The notes beneath the pieces were generated by a model. The model was not told where the DNA came from, ran no database searches, and saw only the letters and a list, made by a program, of their open reading frames with translations. Below, piece after piece: positions 34,197 to 41,936 of a DNA stretch of 64,000 nucleotides (positions are counted from its first letter, which is position 1; every line of letters starts with the position of its first letter). Both the position numbers and the translations under genes were made by a program. Origin of the DNA: CAYMEV01 sp964389675 [NCBI: uncultured Candidatus Sumerlaeota bacterium] (GTDB lineage: Bacteria > CAYMEV01); contig CAYMEV010000002.1 of the NCBI GenBank assembly GCA_964389675.1, positions 208,710-272,709 on the forward strand. The letters run 5' to 3'.

Positions 34197-34882
34197 AAAT
34201 TGCCTCCATAAATAATGTCTGCATCTTCAATATCCAGTTTCCTGAATGCCTCAGCCCTGAAGAGACAGCTGTCGCAAGACCTGCACGGCTTATTGTTATC
34301 AGGGTTGTAGCATGAAAGTGTCTTGCTGTAATCAACATTCAGGGATAACCCTATTTTAAGTATATCAAGCTTTGTCTTCATGATAAATGGTGCTCTGGCA
34401 ACTACAGGAGTCTTCTCCTGTCCTGCTTTGGTACCGGCAAGGATCATTCTGTTAAATGTATCCAGAAACTCAGGCCTGCAATCAGGGTAACCTGAATAAT
34501 CAATTGAATTTATGCCTGTATAAATGCTCTTTATTCCCATCGATTCAGCAAGGGAAGCTGCAATAGAAAGGAAAATGATATTCCTGGCTGGGACATAGGT
34601 ATTGGGAATATTTACACGATTTGTGTCCCCCTTATTTATGCATATTGACATATCCGTGAGGGATGATCCCTTTATGATATCAAGAGAGAGGGGAAAGATT
34701 ATATGATCTATTACCGAGTATTTCTCAGCCTGGTATTTTGCATACCGGATCTCAATCCGGTTTCTCTGATTATAGTCAAAGCTTAAGGCTGCGGGGTTAT
34801 GCCCTCTTGATATAAGGTATGCAAGCAGTGTGGTTGAATCAAGGCCGCCGCTGAGTATTATAATAGAATCAATATTTCTCAT
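34193..34882 (-). CDS. queC: 7-cyano-7-deazaguanine synthase (preQ0 synthase)
   Basis: ATP-dependent conversion of CDG to preQ0, precursor of queuosine. 229 residues. The PP-loop SIIILSGGLDSTTLLAYL is at the N-terminus. Other family signatures: LSFDYNQRNRIEI, the TYVPARNIIFLSIA segment, YTGINSIDYSGYPDCRPEFL, and the zinc-binding cysteines of the C-terminus (SCYNPDNNKPCRSCDSCLFR). queD and queE are not near. First gene of a two-gene minus-strand unit with the peptide-binding lipoprotein. Confidence 0.95.
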   Translation of the reverse strand: MRNIDSIIILSGGLDSTTLLAYLISRGHNPAALSFDYNQRNRIEIRYAKYQAEKYSVIDHIIFPLSLDIIKGSSLTDMSICINKGDTNRVNIPNTYVPARNIIFLSIAASLAESMGIKSIYTGINSIDYSGYPDCRPEFLDTFNRMILAGTKAGQEKTPVVARAPFIMKTKLDILKIGLSLNVDYSKTLSCYNPDNNKPCRSCDSCLFRAEAFRKLDIEDADIIYGGNL

Positions 34883-34896
34883 AGAAATTAAAACAA

Positions 34897-34924
34897 TTGA
34901 ATATTATCATTAATATAATATAAT
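34897..34924 (+). promoter_or_regulatory. Predicted promoter of the STAND-TPR gene
   Basis: TTGAAT at 34897-34902 and TATAAT at 34919-34924, spaced 16 nt. A second, overlapping TATAAT begins at 34914. It lies in the 73-nt gap to the divergent queC gene. Confidence 0.55.
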
Positions 34925-34955
34925 CAATCAGGAAATTTACACAAGTATTAATATT

Positions 34956-37900
34956 ATGGATAAAACAAATCTTCTGAAATATTTTACAGTAAACAAAAAG
35001 GAAGCAGGTACTGAATTCAAGACCCGCCATGTATTTGATAATTTTGCTAAGCGAGATAAAAAGCTTACAATAGTACCTGCGGACAAATACACAGAATTTT
35101 CACTTAATCATTTTATTAAGCTGTTTAATATTTTTTCTGAATCAGAGAATCCTTTTTTAGAGTTTTTAATAGGGTGGGGTATCCTGGATGACCAAAGCCT
35201 TTATATACTCCGGGATGCCAGGGATATAAGCACAATACCTGATGAGCTATGCAATGCAGGCCAAATACCATATATACTTCTTGATACACTCATAGGCCTC
35301 TATAATATTCACAGAAATAACTGCTATTATGGCGGGGTCAAAAGGGATGACCTTCTCTATAAGTACAACAGAAGGCATAACATTGACAGTTTCAGCTATT
35401 ATCTCTCAGGAGCCAAGATCCTGAAAGCAGAGATAAGCTCTGATGTATTCCACCTTCAAAAAGAGGATGTCAAATCGCTGGTATATTCTCTTATCTCCTT
35501 TTTAATAGCAAAGGAAAATGCAGGCCTGGCCAAGATCAAAAGCCCTGATATCAAGCAGGCCATTGACTACTTTATTAAGGACAGGATCATCAGGGACATA
35601 ATAACTGAGACATTTCAGGCAGACGAAAGCATAAGCTATTATATAAGGCTTCTGATCAAGAATCTTTTTTACAGCAATGAAGTTCAAAGGCAGTTCTATA
35701 ATTCAATAATGGATCAGATTCCATCACCGGATATTCCCATAGAACGGCATAGTATCAGTCAGGATATAATAAAAAGCCATAATGCAATAGTAATTACCGG
35801 GCCAGCAGGTATAGGGAAGTCATTTTATGTCAAAACCCTTCTGAACAGGTTCAGAAAGATGAAATATACCCCTTTTGTCATAAATGCCGCATTGCATGGC
35901 ACCAGCAATTATGATTTTATTAAGAACTTCACTGATCTTCTTTCATCAATCCTCAGGAAGAATGATTCTCTCATATTTGAGAGGTCGAATAATGCTCCGG
36001 AAGACCTTAGCGTTGAAGAAAGAATGTATCTCTTATACAGGTTTGACCAGACTGTAAAACCTGTCTTTGTACTTGAAAATATTGACCATGCAGATGAAAA
36101 TACCCTGCTTTTATTCAAAGCCATACTGGAAGCTGGTATCTATGTCTTAATAACTAAAAACAGCGATATACACAGTGATCACTATGTCAGGATACTGAAA
36201 AACCTCGATAAAAAAAGCATATACTCAATATCCCTGACTGAATGGAGTGTTAATGATATTAGCACTCTGCTCGAGATGGTGCTTTATAATGAAAATAAAA
36301 AAAAGATCAGGATATTTTCTGAACTGCTTTACAAGAACTCTGTCAGGGATCCAAAAAAAATCCAGGACGCAGTAAATTATATAATGAACAGGGAGAGTGA
36401 CATATTTGGCTGCAGTACTGAGGATTTTAAGAATAATATTATCATTAATATAGATCTGTTCAGAAAATTTAAGGAAAATATGCTCAGAGACCTTCTTCCT
36501 GATGAGTACAGCCTTCTTAAGACAATATACCTTTTCCCCTGCAGTATGGACAGTCTTTTCAGGATTCACCCGGAAATAAGAAAGGAAATAAGCGAAATCT
36601 TAAATCAACTGCTTTCCAAAAAGCTGATCTCTCTGGAGAGCAATAAGTATTTCATTAAGGACCCGGGTATCTCAGAAGGTATTTCGGCAATGATAGGCAG
36701 AAATGAGCTTCATGATGAGTACAGGAGGATAGGAGATTATCTTTTGAGGGATGATTCAGATTCCGGGAAAATCCCAGTTCTGGTACTGGTAAACTATCTG
36801 CTCAACGGTGGTTATTTTATCGAATCAGCCAGAATGATACTTGATCACTCCGGGAAGCCAGGCAATATGATACAAAACGGCAGGGTCATCTGGTATTACA
36901 ACAAGGCATGCGAGATATTTCGCCGTAATAATATGATAAATGAACAGATCATAATGATGGAAAGGCTTTTTGAGATTCACCACAGGAGAAGTGATTATTC
37001 AAAGGCGAACTCTATTTTGCATTCATTAAGCAAAACAGGCTATGACCCGTTTAACCTCCATAAAAAATATGCGCTTCTTCTTGAATCTACAGGTGAGTAT
37101 AAGAAGGCGATAGAATACTATAACAAGGCATTTTCACTGATAAAGAACAGAAATGACATTTATCTGAAGATTGACATTTATATTGATATTGCAAGACTGC
37201 TTATAAAGACCTATAAGATAAAAGCCGCGGAGGAGATCCTTCAAAAGGCAGTGCTTCTTGAAAAAGACAACAATATGATGGATAAGCACAATATAATCCT
37301 TTCTCTCTTTGGAGAACTGCATACTCTGAAGAATGACCTTGAAGCTGCGAGAAAGGCATCTGTCGAGTCGGCAGAATTAAGTGAACAGGCAAGAGATTAT
37401 TATATCCTGACTCAGACCCTTTCAAATCTGGGCCTTATATATTTCAAGCAGAAAGCCTTTGATAAGGCTTATGTGTACTATAAAAAGGCACTGGACCTTT
37501 CCATAAAGTGCGATAATATTCATGGGATAAGCATGGGTTATTTTAATCTTGGAAGAATAAACACCGTTGCAGGCAATTTCCCTAAAGCATCAGAGCAGTT
37601 TACCAGCGCTATGGTTTTTCATCAAAAGACCGGAAACAGGAAGGAATATGTCAATGATATTTTCATGATATCATACCTTCTTACTGAGAAGGGAGAGTTA
37701 AGCAAAGCTTATTATATGATTAAAGAAGGCCTGGACATTGCGGAGAAAATTCAGGACCCTGAGCTGAAATCGTTGATGCTGTACAGTTTCGGCAGGATTT
37801 ATCATTATCTTGGAAGCTATGGAGAATCAATTAATTACTACTTTTATTCAAGGGAGATTGCAAAGAAAATAGGGCTGAAAGCAATGCTTCCGAAGATTTA

Positions 37901-38567
37901 CAATTCTCTTTCCTGCCTTATGTTCGATCTCGGGGATTATACCAGGGCTGGCCAATTTGCACAAAAATCCATAATCCTGGATAAGGATCTGAAGTCCAGC
38001 GAGTTGATGCCGTTGAATAATGCAGTTATTACAGCTTCAAGGATATTCTCAGACAATGCAGATGACCCGCTGGGACTGATAAGGGAACTGAAGAATGAAG
38101 AGAGCCTCCCTGATAATTTTTACAGATTCAGATATTTCAAGATAATTTATGATACCGGCCGGTATATAGGTGTAAAGGACCTGATGATATATTGCCTCCA
38201 GGTGATGAAAGACCTTAGCCTCAATAATTACAGCGTATGGTATGACCAGGTTCAATGCCTGTCCCATCAATTGCTGCACAATGATTTGCCATTGGAAATT
38301 ATCAGGAAAAACCTTAGTGCAGCAGAGCAGATGGATTTTAGCGAACTTCAGTGGGTATGGGAATACATGCTTGCAAACAGCCTTTACAGCAATAATGAGC
38401 ACCAGGAATCATACAGGCATTATATTGCTGTCTATGAAAAAATCAAGGACAGATTATACAGCATATCCGAAAGCTACAGAAAGGCTTATATTTCAAACCC
38501 ATTCAGAAAATTTGCCTATGATAAAGGCAAAAAGATTTCTGATAAATTTAACAGCCTGTATTACTGA
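34956..38567 (+). CDS. Large STAND-type ATPase with TPR array and possible degenerate kinase domain
   Basis: 1203 residues. Residues ~275-560 form a STAND/AAA-type NTPase: Walker A AIVITGPAGIGKSFYVKTLL near 281-288 and Walker B VFVLENIDHAD, then winged-helix-like helices (DEYSLLKTIYLFPC). From ~640 to ~1190 there are about 12 TPR units (YALLLESTGEYKKAIEYYNKAF, LGLIYFKQKAFDKAYVYYKKAL). The first ~200 residues echo a protein-kinase C-lobe (LLDTLIGLYNIHRNNCYYGGVKRDDLLYKYN and KEDVKSLVYSLISFL) without HRD or DFG residues. Related proteins couple ligand sensing to ATPase-driven assembly. Possibly an AfsR- or PknB-family derivative; exact role unknown. Confidence 0.85.
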   Translation: MDKTNLLKYFTVNKKEAGTEFKTRHVFDNFAKRDKKLTIVPADKYTEFSLNHFIKLFNIFSESENPFLEFLIGWGILDDQSLYILRDARDISTIPDELCNAGQIPYILLDTLIGLYNIHRNNCYYGGVKRDDLLYKYNRRHNIDSFSYYLSGAKILKAEISSDVFHLQKEDVKSLVYSLISFLIAKENAGLAKIKSPDIKQAIDYFIKDRIIRDIITETFQADESISYYIRLLIKNLFYSNEVQRQFYNSIMDQIPSPDIPIERHSISQDIIKSHNAIVITGPAGIGKSFYVKTLLNRFRKMKYTPFVINAALHGTSNYDFIKNFTDLLSSILRKNDSLIFERSNNAPEDLSVEERMYLLYRFDQTVKPVFVLENIDHADENTLLLFKAILEAGIYVLITKNSDIHSDHYVRILKNLDKKSIYSISLTEWSVNDISTLLEMVLYNENKKKIRIFSELLYKNSVRDPKKIQDAVNYIMNRESDIFGCSTEDFKNNIIINIDLFRKFKENMLRDLLPDEYSLLKTIYLFPCSMDSLFRIHPEIRKEISEILNQLLSKKLISLESNKYFIKDPGISEGISAMIGRNELHDEYRRIGDYLLRDDSDSGKIPVLVLVNYLLNGGYFIESARMILDHSGKPGNMIQNGRVIWYYNKACEIFRRNNMINEQIIMMERLFEIHHRRSDYSKANSILHSLSKTGYDPFNLHKKYALLLESTGEYKKAIEYYNKAFSLIKNRNDIYLKIDIYIDIARLLIKTYKIKAAEEILQKAVLLEKDNNMMDKHNIILSLFGELHTLKNDLEAARKASVESAELSEQARDYYILTQTLSNLGLIYFKQKAFDKAYVYYKKALDLSIKCDNIHGISMGYFNLGRINTVAGNFPKASEQFTSAMVFHQKTGNRKEYVNDIFMISYLLTEKGELSKAYYMIKEGLDIAEKIQDPELKSLMLYSFGRIYHYLGSYGESINYYFYSREIAKKIGLKAMLPKIYNSLSCLMFDLGDYTRAGQFAQKSIILDKDLKSSELMPLNNAVITASRIFSDNADDPLGLIRELKNEESLPDNFYRFRYFKIIYDTGRYIGVKDLMIYCLQVMKDLSLNNYSVWYDQVQCLSHQLLHNDLPLEIIRKNLSAAEQMDFSELQWVWEYMLANSLYSNNEHQESYRHYIAVYEKIKDRLYSISESYRKAYISNPFRKFAYDKGKKISDKFNSLYY

Positions 38568-38914
38568 TAAATATCTATTCCCTGGAAATGTTCGATCTCT
38601 TTTTCCTGCCCGGAGATTATTACTGCTATGACATCGAAGCGCAAATTATTATATTTGCAGTTATTGCTTTCCAGAAAATGCAGGGCTGTTTTTTCCATAT
38701 TCAACTTTTTCCTGGCACTGACCCTTTCTTCAGGATAACCGAATGAAGCGTGTTTTGATGCTTTTACCTCAACAAATACTATTTCATTGCCAAACCGGGC
38801 TATTATATCGATTTCACCATAAGGAGACCTGTAATTTCTTGAAAGAATTGAATAACCCTTGCTGACAAGGTATTTTTCAGCAAGATTTTCGCCTTGTTCT
38901 CCCAGCGGGATCAC
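38561..38914 (-). CDS. yraN: YraN/UPF0102 family nuclease-like protein
   Basis: 117-residue, single-domain PD-(D/E)XK-like protein. It begins LGEQGENLAEKYLVSKGYSIL, followed by NYRSPYGEIDIIA and IVFVEVKA, which carry the conserved Asp, Glu and Lys of the putative active site, and VSARKKLNMEKTALHFL. The cellular job of the family is not established. GTG start at 38914 in a GTGA overlap with the rplS stop, so translation is coupled to ribosomal protein L19. Its stop overlaps the convergent STAND-TPR gene by 7 nt. Confidence 0.9.
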   Translation of the reverse strand: MIPLGEQGENLAEKYLVSKGYSILSRNYRSPYGEIDIIARFGNEIVFVEVKASKHASFGYPEERVSARKKLNMEKTALHFLESNNCKYNNLRFDVIAVIISGQEKEIEHFQGIDIYQ

Positions 38915-39258
38915 TTGAAGCGTTTTTCTTTAATTCTTGCTGCTTTACCGGTTCTATCTCTAAGATAATATAGCTTGGCCCTTCTGACTTTTCCTTGTTT
39001 TTTAAGCTCTATTCTGGAGAGCAGAGGGGAATGGTAGGGGAATGTTTTCTCAACTCCGACACCGTATGATGTTTTGCGAAGCGTGAAGCTTGTCCTTTGC
39101 ATTCCTTTTCTTATTTTAAGCACAACTCCCTCGAATGGTTGCTCCCTGGTCTTATCCCCCTCTTTTATAGTGAAATATACCCTGATGGTATCTCCAACAT
39201 GAAATGGAAGGGGTTCTTCTTTCAGATATTTTCTTTCAATTTTTTCCAACAGGTTCAT
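38911..39258 (-). CDS. rplS: 50S ribosomal protein L19
   Basis: 115 residues, typical length. The core PLPFHVGDTIRVYFTIKEGDKTR, QPFEGVVLKIRKGM, SFTLRKTSYGVGVEKTFPYHSPL and KLYYLRDRTGKAARIKEKR is intact. ATG 39258 is right because AAGGAGGACT lies directly upstream; a longer frame would add 11 non-conserved residues. The usual neighbours rimM and trmD are not adjacent. yraN follows in a GTGA overlap. Confidence 0.97.
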   Translation of the reverse strand: MNLLEKIERKYLKEEPLPFHVGDTIRVYFTIKEGDKTREQPFEGVVLKIRKGMQRTSFTLRKTSYGVGVEKTFPYHSPLLSRIELKKQGKVRRAKLYYLRDRTGKAARIKEKRFK

Positions 39259-39342
39259 TAAAGTCCTCCTTAGCCGTCCGTAACAACCCAAAAGTTAAAA
39301 ATCATCAGGCTGTCATACCGCATAATAAAAATTAAGAATCTA

Positions 39343-39371
39343 CCTATAACCTCATATCTTTAATTAATCAA
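39343..39371 (-). promoter_or_regulatory. Predicted promoter of rplS-yraN
   Basis: On the minus strand TTGATT (complement of 39366-39371) and TATAGG (complement of 39343-39348), 17 nt apart. It would give a leader of about 80 nt before rplS. Confidence 0.4.
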
Positions 39372-39376
39372 GAAAA

Positions 39377-40870
39377 TTATTTCTTAAATATTCCGAAGCC
39401 TTTTTTATCCTTTTCGGAACTCTTTGGAGTCATATCATTGATTGCACGTGATAATTTTGAAATTTCCTCTTCCTTTTCCTTCTGCATTTTCAGGGATTTT
39501 TCAAGAAGTGCTGAATTCTTCTGGTTTGCTTTTTGAAGCTCTTTTCTAAGCTCCAAAAGCTCTCTTTCCAGTTCTTTTATAATATTGTCCTTTTCCTGAA
39601 TGACAGAATCTTTATCATCCAGGTCCTTATTATGCTTTTCCATCTGTTCCTGAAAATCCTTTTCAAGCTCTATAAGCTTCATTATCTTTGAAAAATCTGC
39701 TTTGCTCAAATCTGACTTACCCCCTTTTTGATCATGATCGTCCGAATCCTTTAATTTATCCGCAAACAATTTTGTAAGATTAAGCTCAAGTTCTGATGCG
39801 TTTGCGCTGCACCTTACTGCTTCTTCCTTGGAAATAACATTATTCAGGATCAGTGCCATAAGAGACTGATTCATGGATTGCATCCTCGTATGAACTACAC
39901 TGGATTCTATCTCATCTACAAGTTCACCTGTATTTCCGGTCAGGATCAGCTTCTTTGCATTTGGAGATGCTATTAGTATCTCAACAGCTGCAACCATACC
40001 GTCAACATTCTTCTTTTTTACAAGATGCTGGGATATTACTGCAAGAAGAACATGGGAAAGCTGGAGCCTGATCTGCTGCTGCTGAGATGATGGAAACATA
40101 TCTATTATCCTGTCAATTGTCTGAGGAGAGTCATTGGTATGAAGCGTAGAAAGAACCAGATGGCCTGTCTCAGCAGCGGTAAGGACAGTCATCATGGTCT
40201 CCTGGTCTCTCATCTCACCGACCATTATTACATCAGGGTCCTGCCTGAGAACATTGCGAAGAGCTTCAGCAAATGTAGGCGTGTCAAATCCGACCTCTCT
40301 CTGGCTTATGCAGGCAAGCTTATCCCTGAACAGGAATTCTATAGGATCCTCAATTGTTACAATATGGACATTTCGGGTGCTGTTTATCTGTTTCAGCATA
40401 GCTGCCAGTGTGGTTGACTTACCGCTTCCTGTTGGCCCTGTTACCAGTATCAGTCCCTGTTTTCTTGAAACAAGGTCAATCAGCTGTTCTGGAAGGTCAA
40501 GGTCCGTTATCGACCGGATCTCATGAGGGATATTCCTGAAAACTATGCCAAAGGAGCTTCTCTGCTGGAAGATATGTGTCCTGAACCTCGCAAGGCCTGG
40601 GACAGAATACCCTATGTCGATTGCCTTCTTTTCCCTGAATTTATCCCTGCTGTCCCTTGGAAGTATGCACAATGCAATGGACTTGATATCGTCAGGCTTC
40701 AAAACAGGATAATCCAGAGGAATGAGTTTTCCATCCAGCCTTATCATGGGAGGCCTCATTACCTTTAAATGCAGGTCTGATGCATTTTTCGTAACAAGAT
40801 CCTTAAGGAATTTATGCAGTATTAATGTGCTTCTTTCCCTTTGTTCCTGTATAGTCTTTTCTATTGTCAA
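39377..40870 (-). CDS. PilT-family pilus retraction ATPase with C-terminal coiled coil
   Basis: Hexameric type IV pilus ATPase, 497 residues against ~350-380 for PilT/PilU. Start is TTG 40870 with AAAGGAG 7 nt upstream. Motifs: DLHLKVMRPPMIRLDGKL, Walker A GPTGSGKSTTLAAML, IEDPIEFLF, the Asp box GEMRDQETMMT, the His box STLHTNDSPQTIDR, and CISQREVG. After the usual end near residue 360 there is an extra ~130 residues that are strongly heptad-patterned (IELEKDFQEQMEKHNKDLDD, IIKELERELLELRKELQKAN). No pilB or pilC is adjacent. Pili are supported elsewhere by the secretin. Confidence 0.9.
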   Translation of the reverse strand: MTIEKTIQEQRERSTLILHKFLKDLVTKNASDLHLKVMRPPMIRLDGKLIPLDYPVLKPDDIKSIALCILPRDSRDKFREKKAIDIGYSVPGLARFRTHIFQQRSSFGIVFRNIPHEIRSITDLDLPEQLIDLVSRKQGLILVTGPTGSGKSTTLAAMLKQINSTRNVHIVTIEDPIEFLFRDKLACISQREVGFDTPTFAEALRNVLRQDPDVIMVGEMRDQETMMTVLTAAETGHLVLSTLHTNDSPQTIDRIIDMFPSSQQQQIRLQLSHVLLAVISQHLVKKKNVDGMVAAVEILIASPNAKKLILTGNTGELVDEIESSVVHTRMQSMNQSLMALILNNVISKEEAVRCSANASELELNLTKLFADKLKDSDDHDQKGGKSDLSKADFSKIMKLIELEKDFQEQMEKHNKDLDDKDSVIQEKDNIIKELERELLELRKELQKANQKNSALLEKSLKMQKEKEEEISKLSRAINDMTPKSSEKDKKGFGIFKK

Positions 40871-40891
40871 GGTTTTGCTCCTTTACCTGCT

Positions 40892-40909
40892 GAATACTAT
40901 GAGGTATTC
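40892..40909. promoter_or_regulatory. Inverted repeat in the murB/pilT divergent promoter region
   Basis: GAATAC at 40892-40897 and GTATTC at 40904-40909 form a perfect 6-bp inverted repeat with a 6-nt spacer. It lies between the PilT-like start and its predicted promoter, so it could be an operator or a leader hairpin. Confidence 0.35.
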
Positions 40910-40926
40910 ACTATACTATAAAGAAT

Positions 40927-40955
40927 ATTCTACTTATTATGTTAATTTTAGTCAA
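40927..40955 (-). promoter_or_regulatory. Predicted promoter of the PilT-like gene
   Basis: TTGACT (complement of 40950-40955) and TAGAAT (complement of 40927-40932) on the minus strand with a 17-nt spacer; both boxes are near consensus. Confidence 0.55.
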
Positions 40956-40978
40956 AAATAATTTCGTAACAATATATT

Positions 40979-41006
40979 TTGACATATAGCGCCAATTTAC
41001 TATTAT
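40979..41006 (+). promoter_or_regulatory. Predicted strong promoter of murB
   Basis: TTGACA at 40979-40984 and TATTAT at 41001-41006 with a 16-nt spacer, 49 nt before the GTG start. Confidence 0.65.
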
Positions 41007-41054
41007 TTTTTTAATCCGGCTGAATTAATTATCAATGGTGAAAAGGGAAAAATA

Positions 41055-41936
41055 GTGGAGATCAGATATAAAGAGCCTTTGAAAAAGCATACTTCTTTCA
41101 GGATTGGCGGCACAGTTCAGGAGATGGTCTTTCCCAGGAATGAGAAGGATATTGCAGAAATTATTGGATGTATAAGGGATAAACCATATTTTGTAATATC
41201 CAATGGCACCAATATATTGTTCAATGATGTCCACTTTAACGGTGTAATAATTAATATGTCAATGTTCGAGCGATTAAAATACCCTGGCAAGTCAAGGCTC
41301 CTTGTATCTTCAGGTACCATGAACAGCGATATAATTGCAGAAGCACGGGAGAAAGGGCTTATTAACCTTACATTCCTGGCAGGCATACCTGGCAGGTTTG
41401 GCGGGGCTGCCTATATGAATGCAGGTGCATACGGGCATTGTATCTCAGAGTATATTAGCAGCATAATGCTTTTTGATCTGAGATCATCAAATTTTATAAT
41501 CCTGGACAGGGATTCGATGAATTATTTTTACAGGGGTCAGGATTTTATAAAGCCGTATCATATTATTCTTTCAGGAATTATTAAACTCGAATACGGGGAT
41601 AAAGCAGAAACTGGAAAACAGATTGAGCTCTGCCTTGCAAAAAGAAAACAGAAGCACCCCCTGGAGAAACCTTCAGCTGGTTCAGTCTTTAAGAATCCGA
41701 AAGGCTGTGTTTCAGGCATCCTTATTGAAGAACTCGGCCTGAAAGGTACTGTATGCGGAGGCGCGCAGATCTCTCAAAAACATGGGAACTTTATTGTAAA
41801 CAATGATAATGCTTCATTTGATGACGTCATCAGGCTCGTGGATATGGCCAGAAAAATGGTTCTGAAGGAATATAATATTGAACTCGAAACAGAAATAAGG
41901 ATAATAAAAAGTGATATGGATTTTTACCGTTTATGA
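41055..41936 (+). CDS. murB: UDP-N-acetylenolpyruvoylglucosamine reductase
   Basis: NADPH- and FAD-dependent reduction of UDP-GlcNAc-enolpyruvate to UDP-MurNAc. 293 residues, the shorter type. It opens KKHTSFRIGGTVQEMVFP. FAD-binding segment FVISNGTNILFND replaces the common GxGSNLL. AGIPGRFGGAAYMNAGAYG is intact and the catalytic Ser is in PSAGSVFKNP. ISQKHGNFIVN near the C-terminus is also conserved. GTG start at 41055, with a weak purine run before it. The stop overlaps the next gene by 4 nt (ATGA), so murB and the radical-SAM gene are co-translated. Confidence 0.94.
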   Translation: MEIRYKEPLKKHTSFRIGGTVQEMVFPRNEKDIAEIIGCIRDKPYFVISNGTNILFNDVHFNGVIINMSMFERLKYPGKSRLLVSSGTMNSDIIAEAREKGLINLTFLAGIPGRFGGAAYMNAGAYGHCISEYISSIMLFDLRSSNFIILDRDSMNYFYRGQDFIKPYHIILSGIIKLEYGDKAETGKQIELCLAKRKQKHPLEKPSAGSVFKNPKGCVSGILIEELGLKGTVCGGAQISQKHGNFIVNNDNASFDDVIRLVDMARKMVLKEYNIELETEIRIIKSDMDFYRL

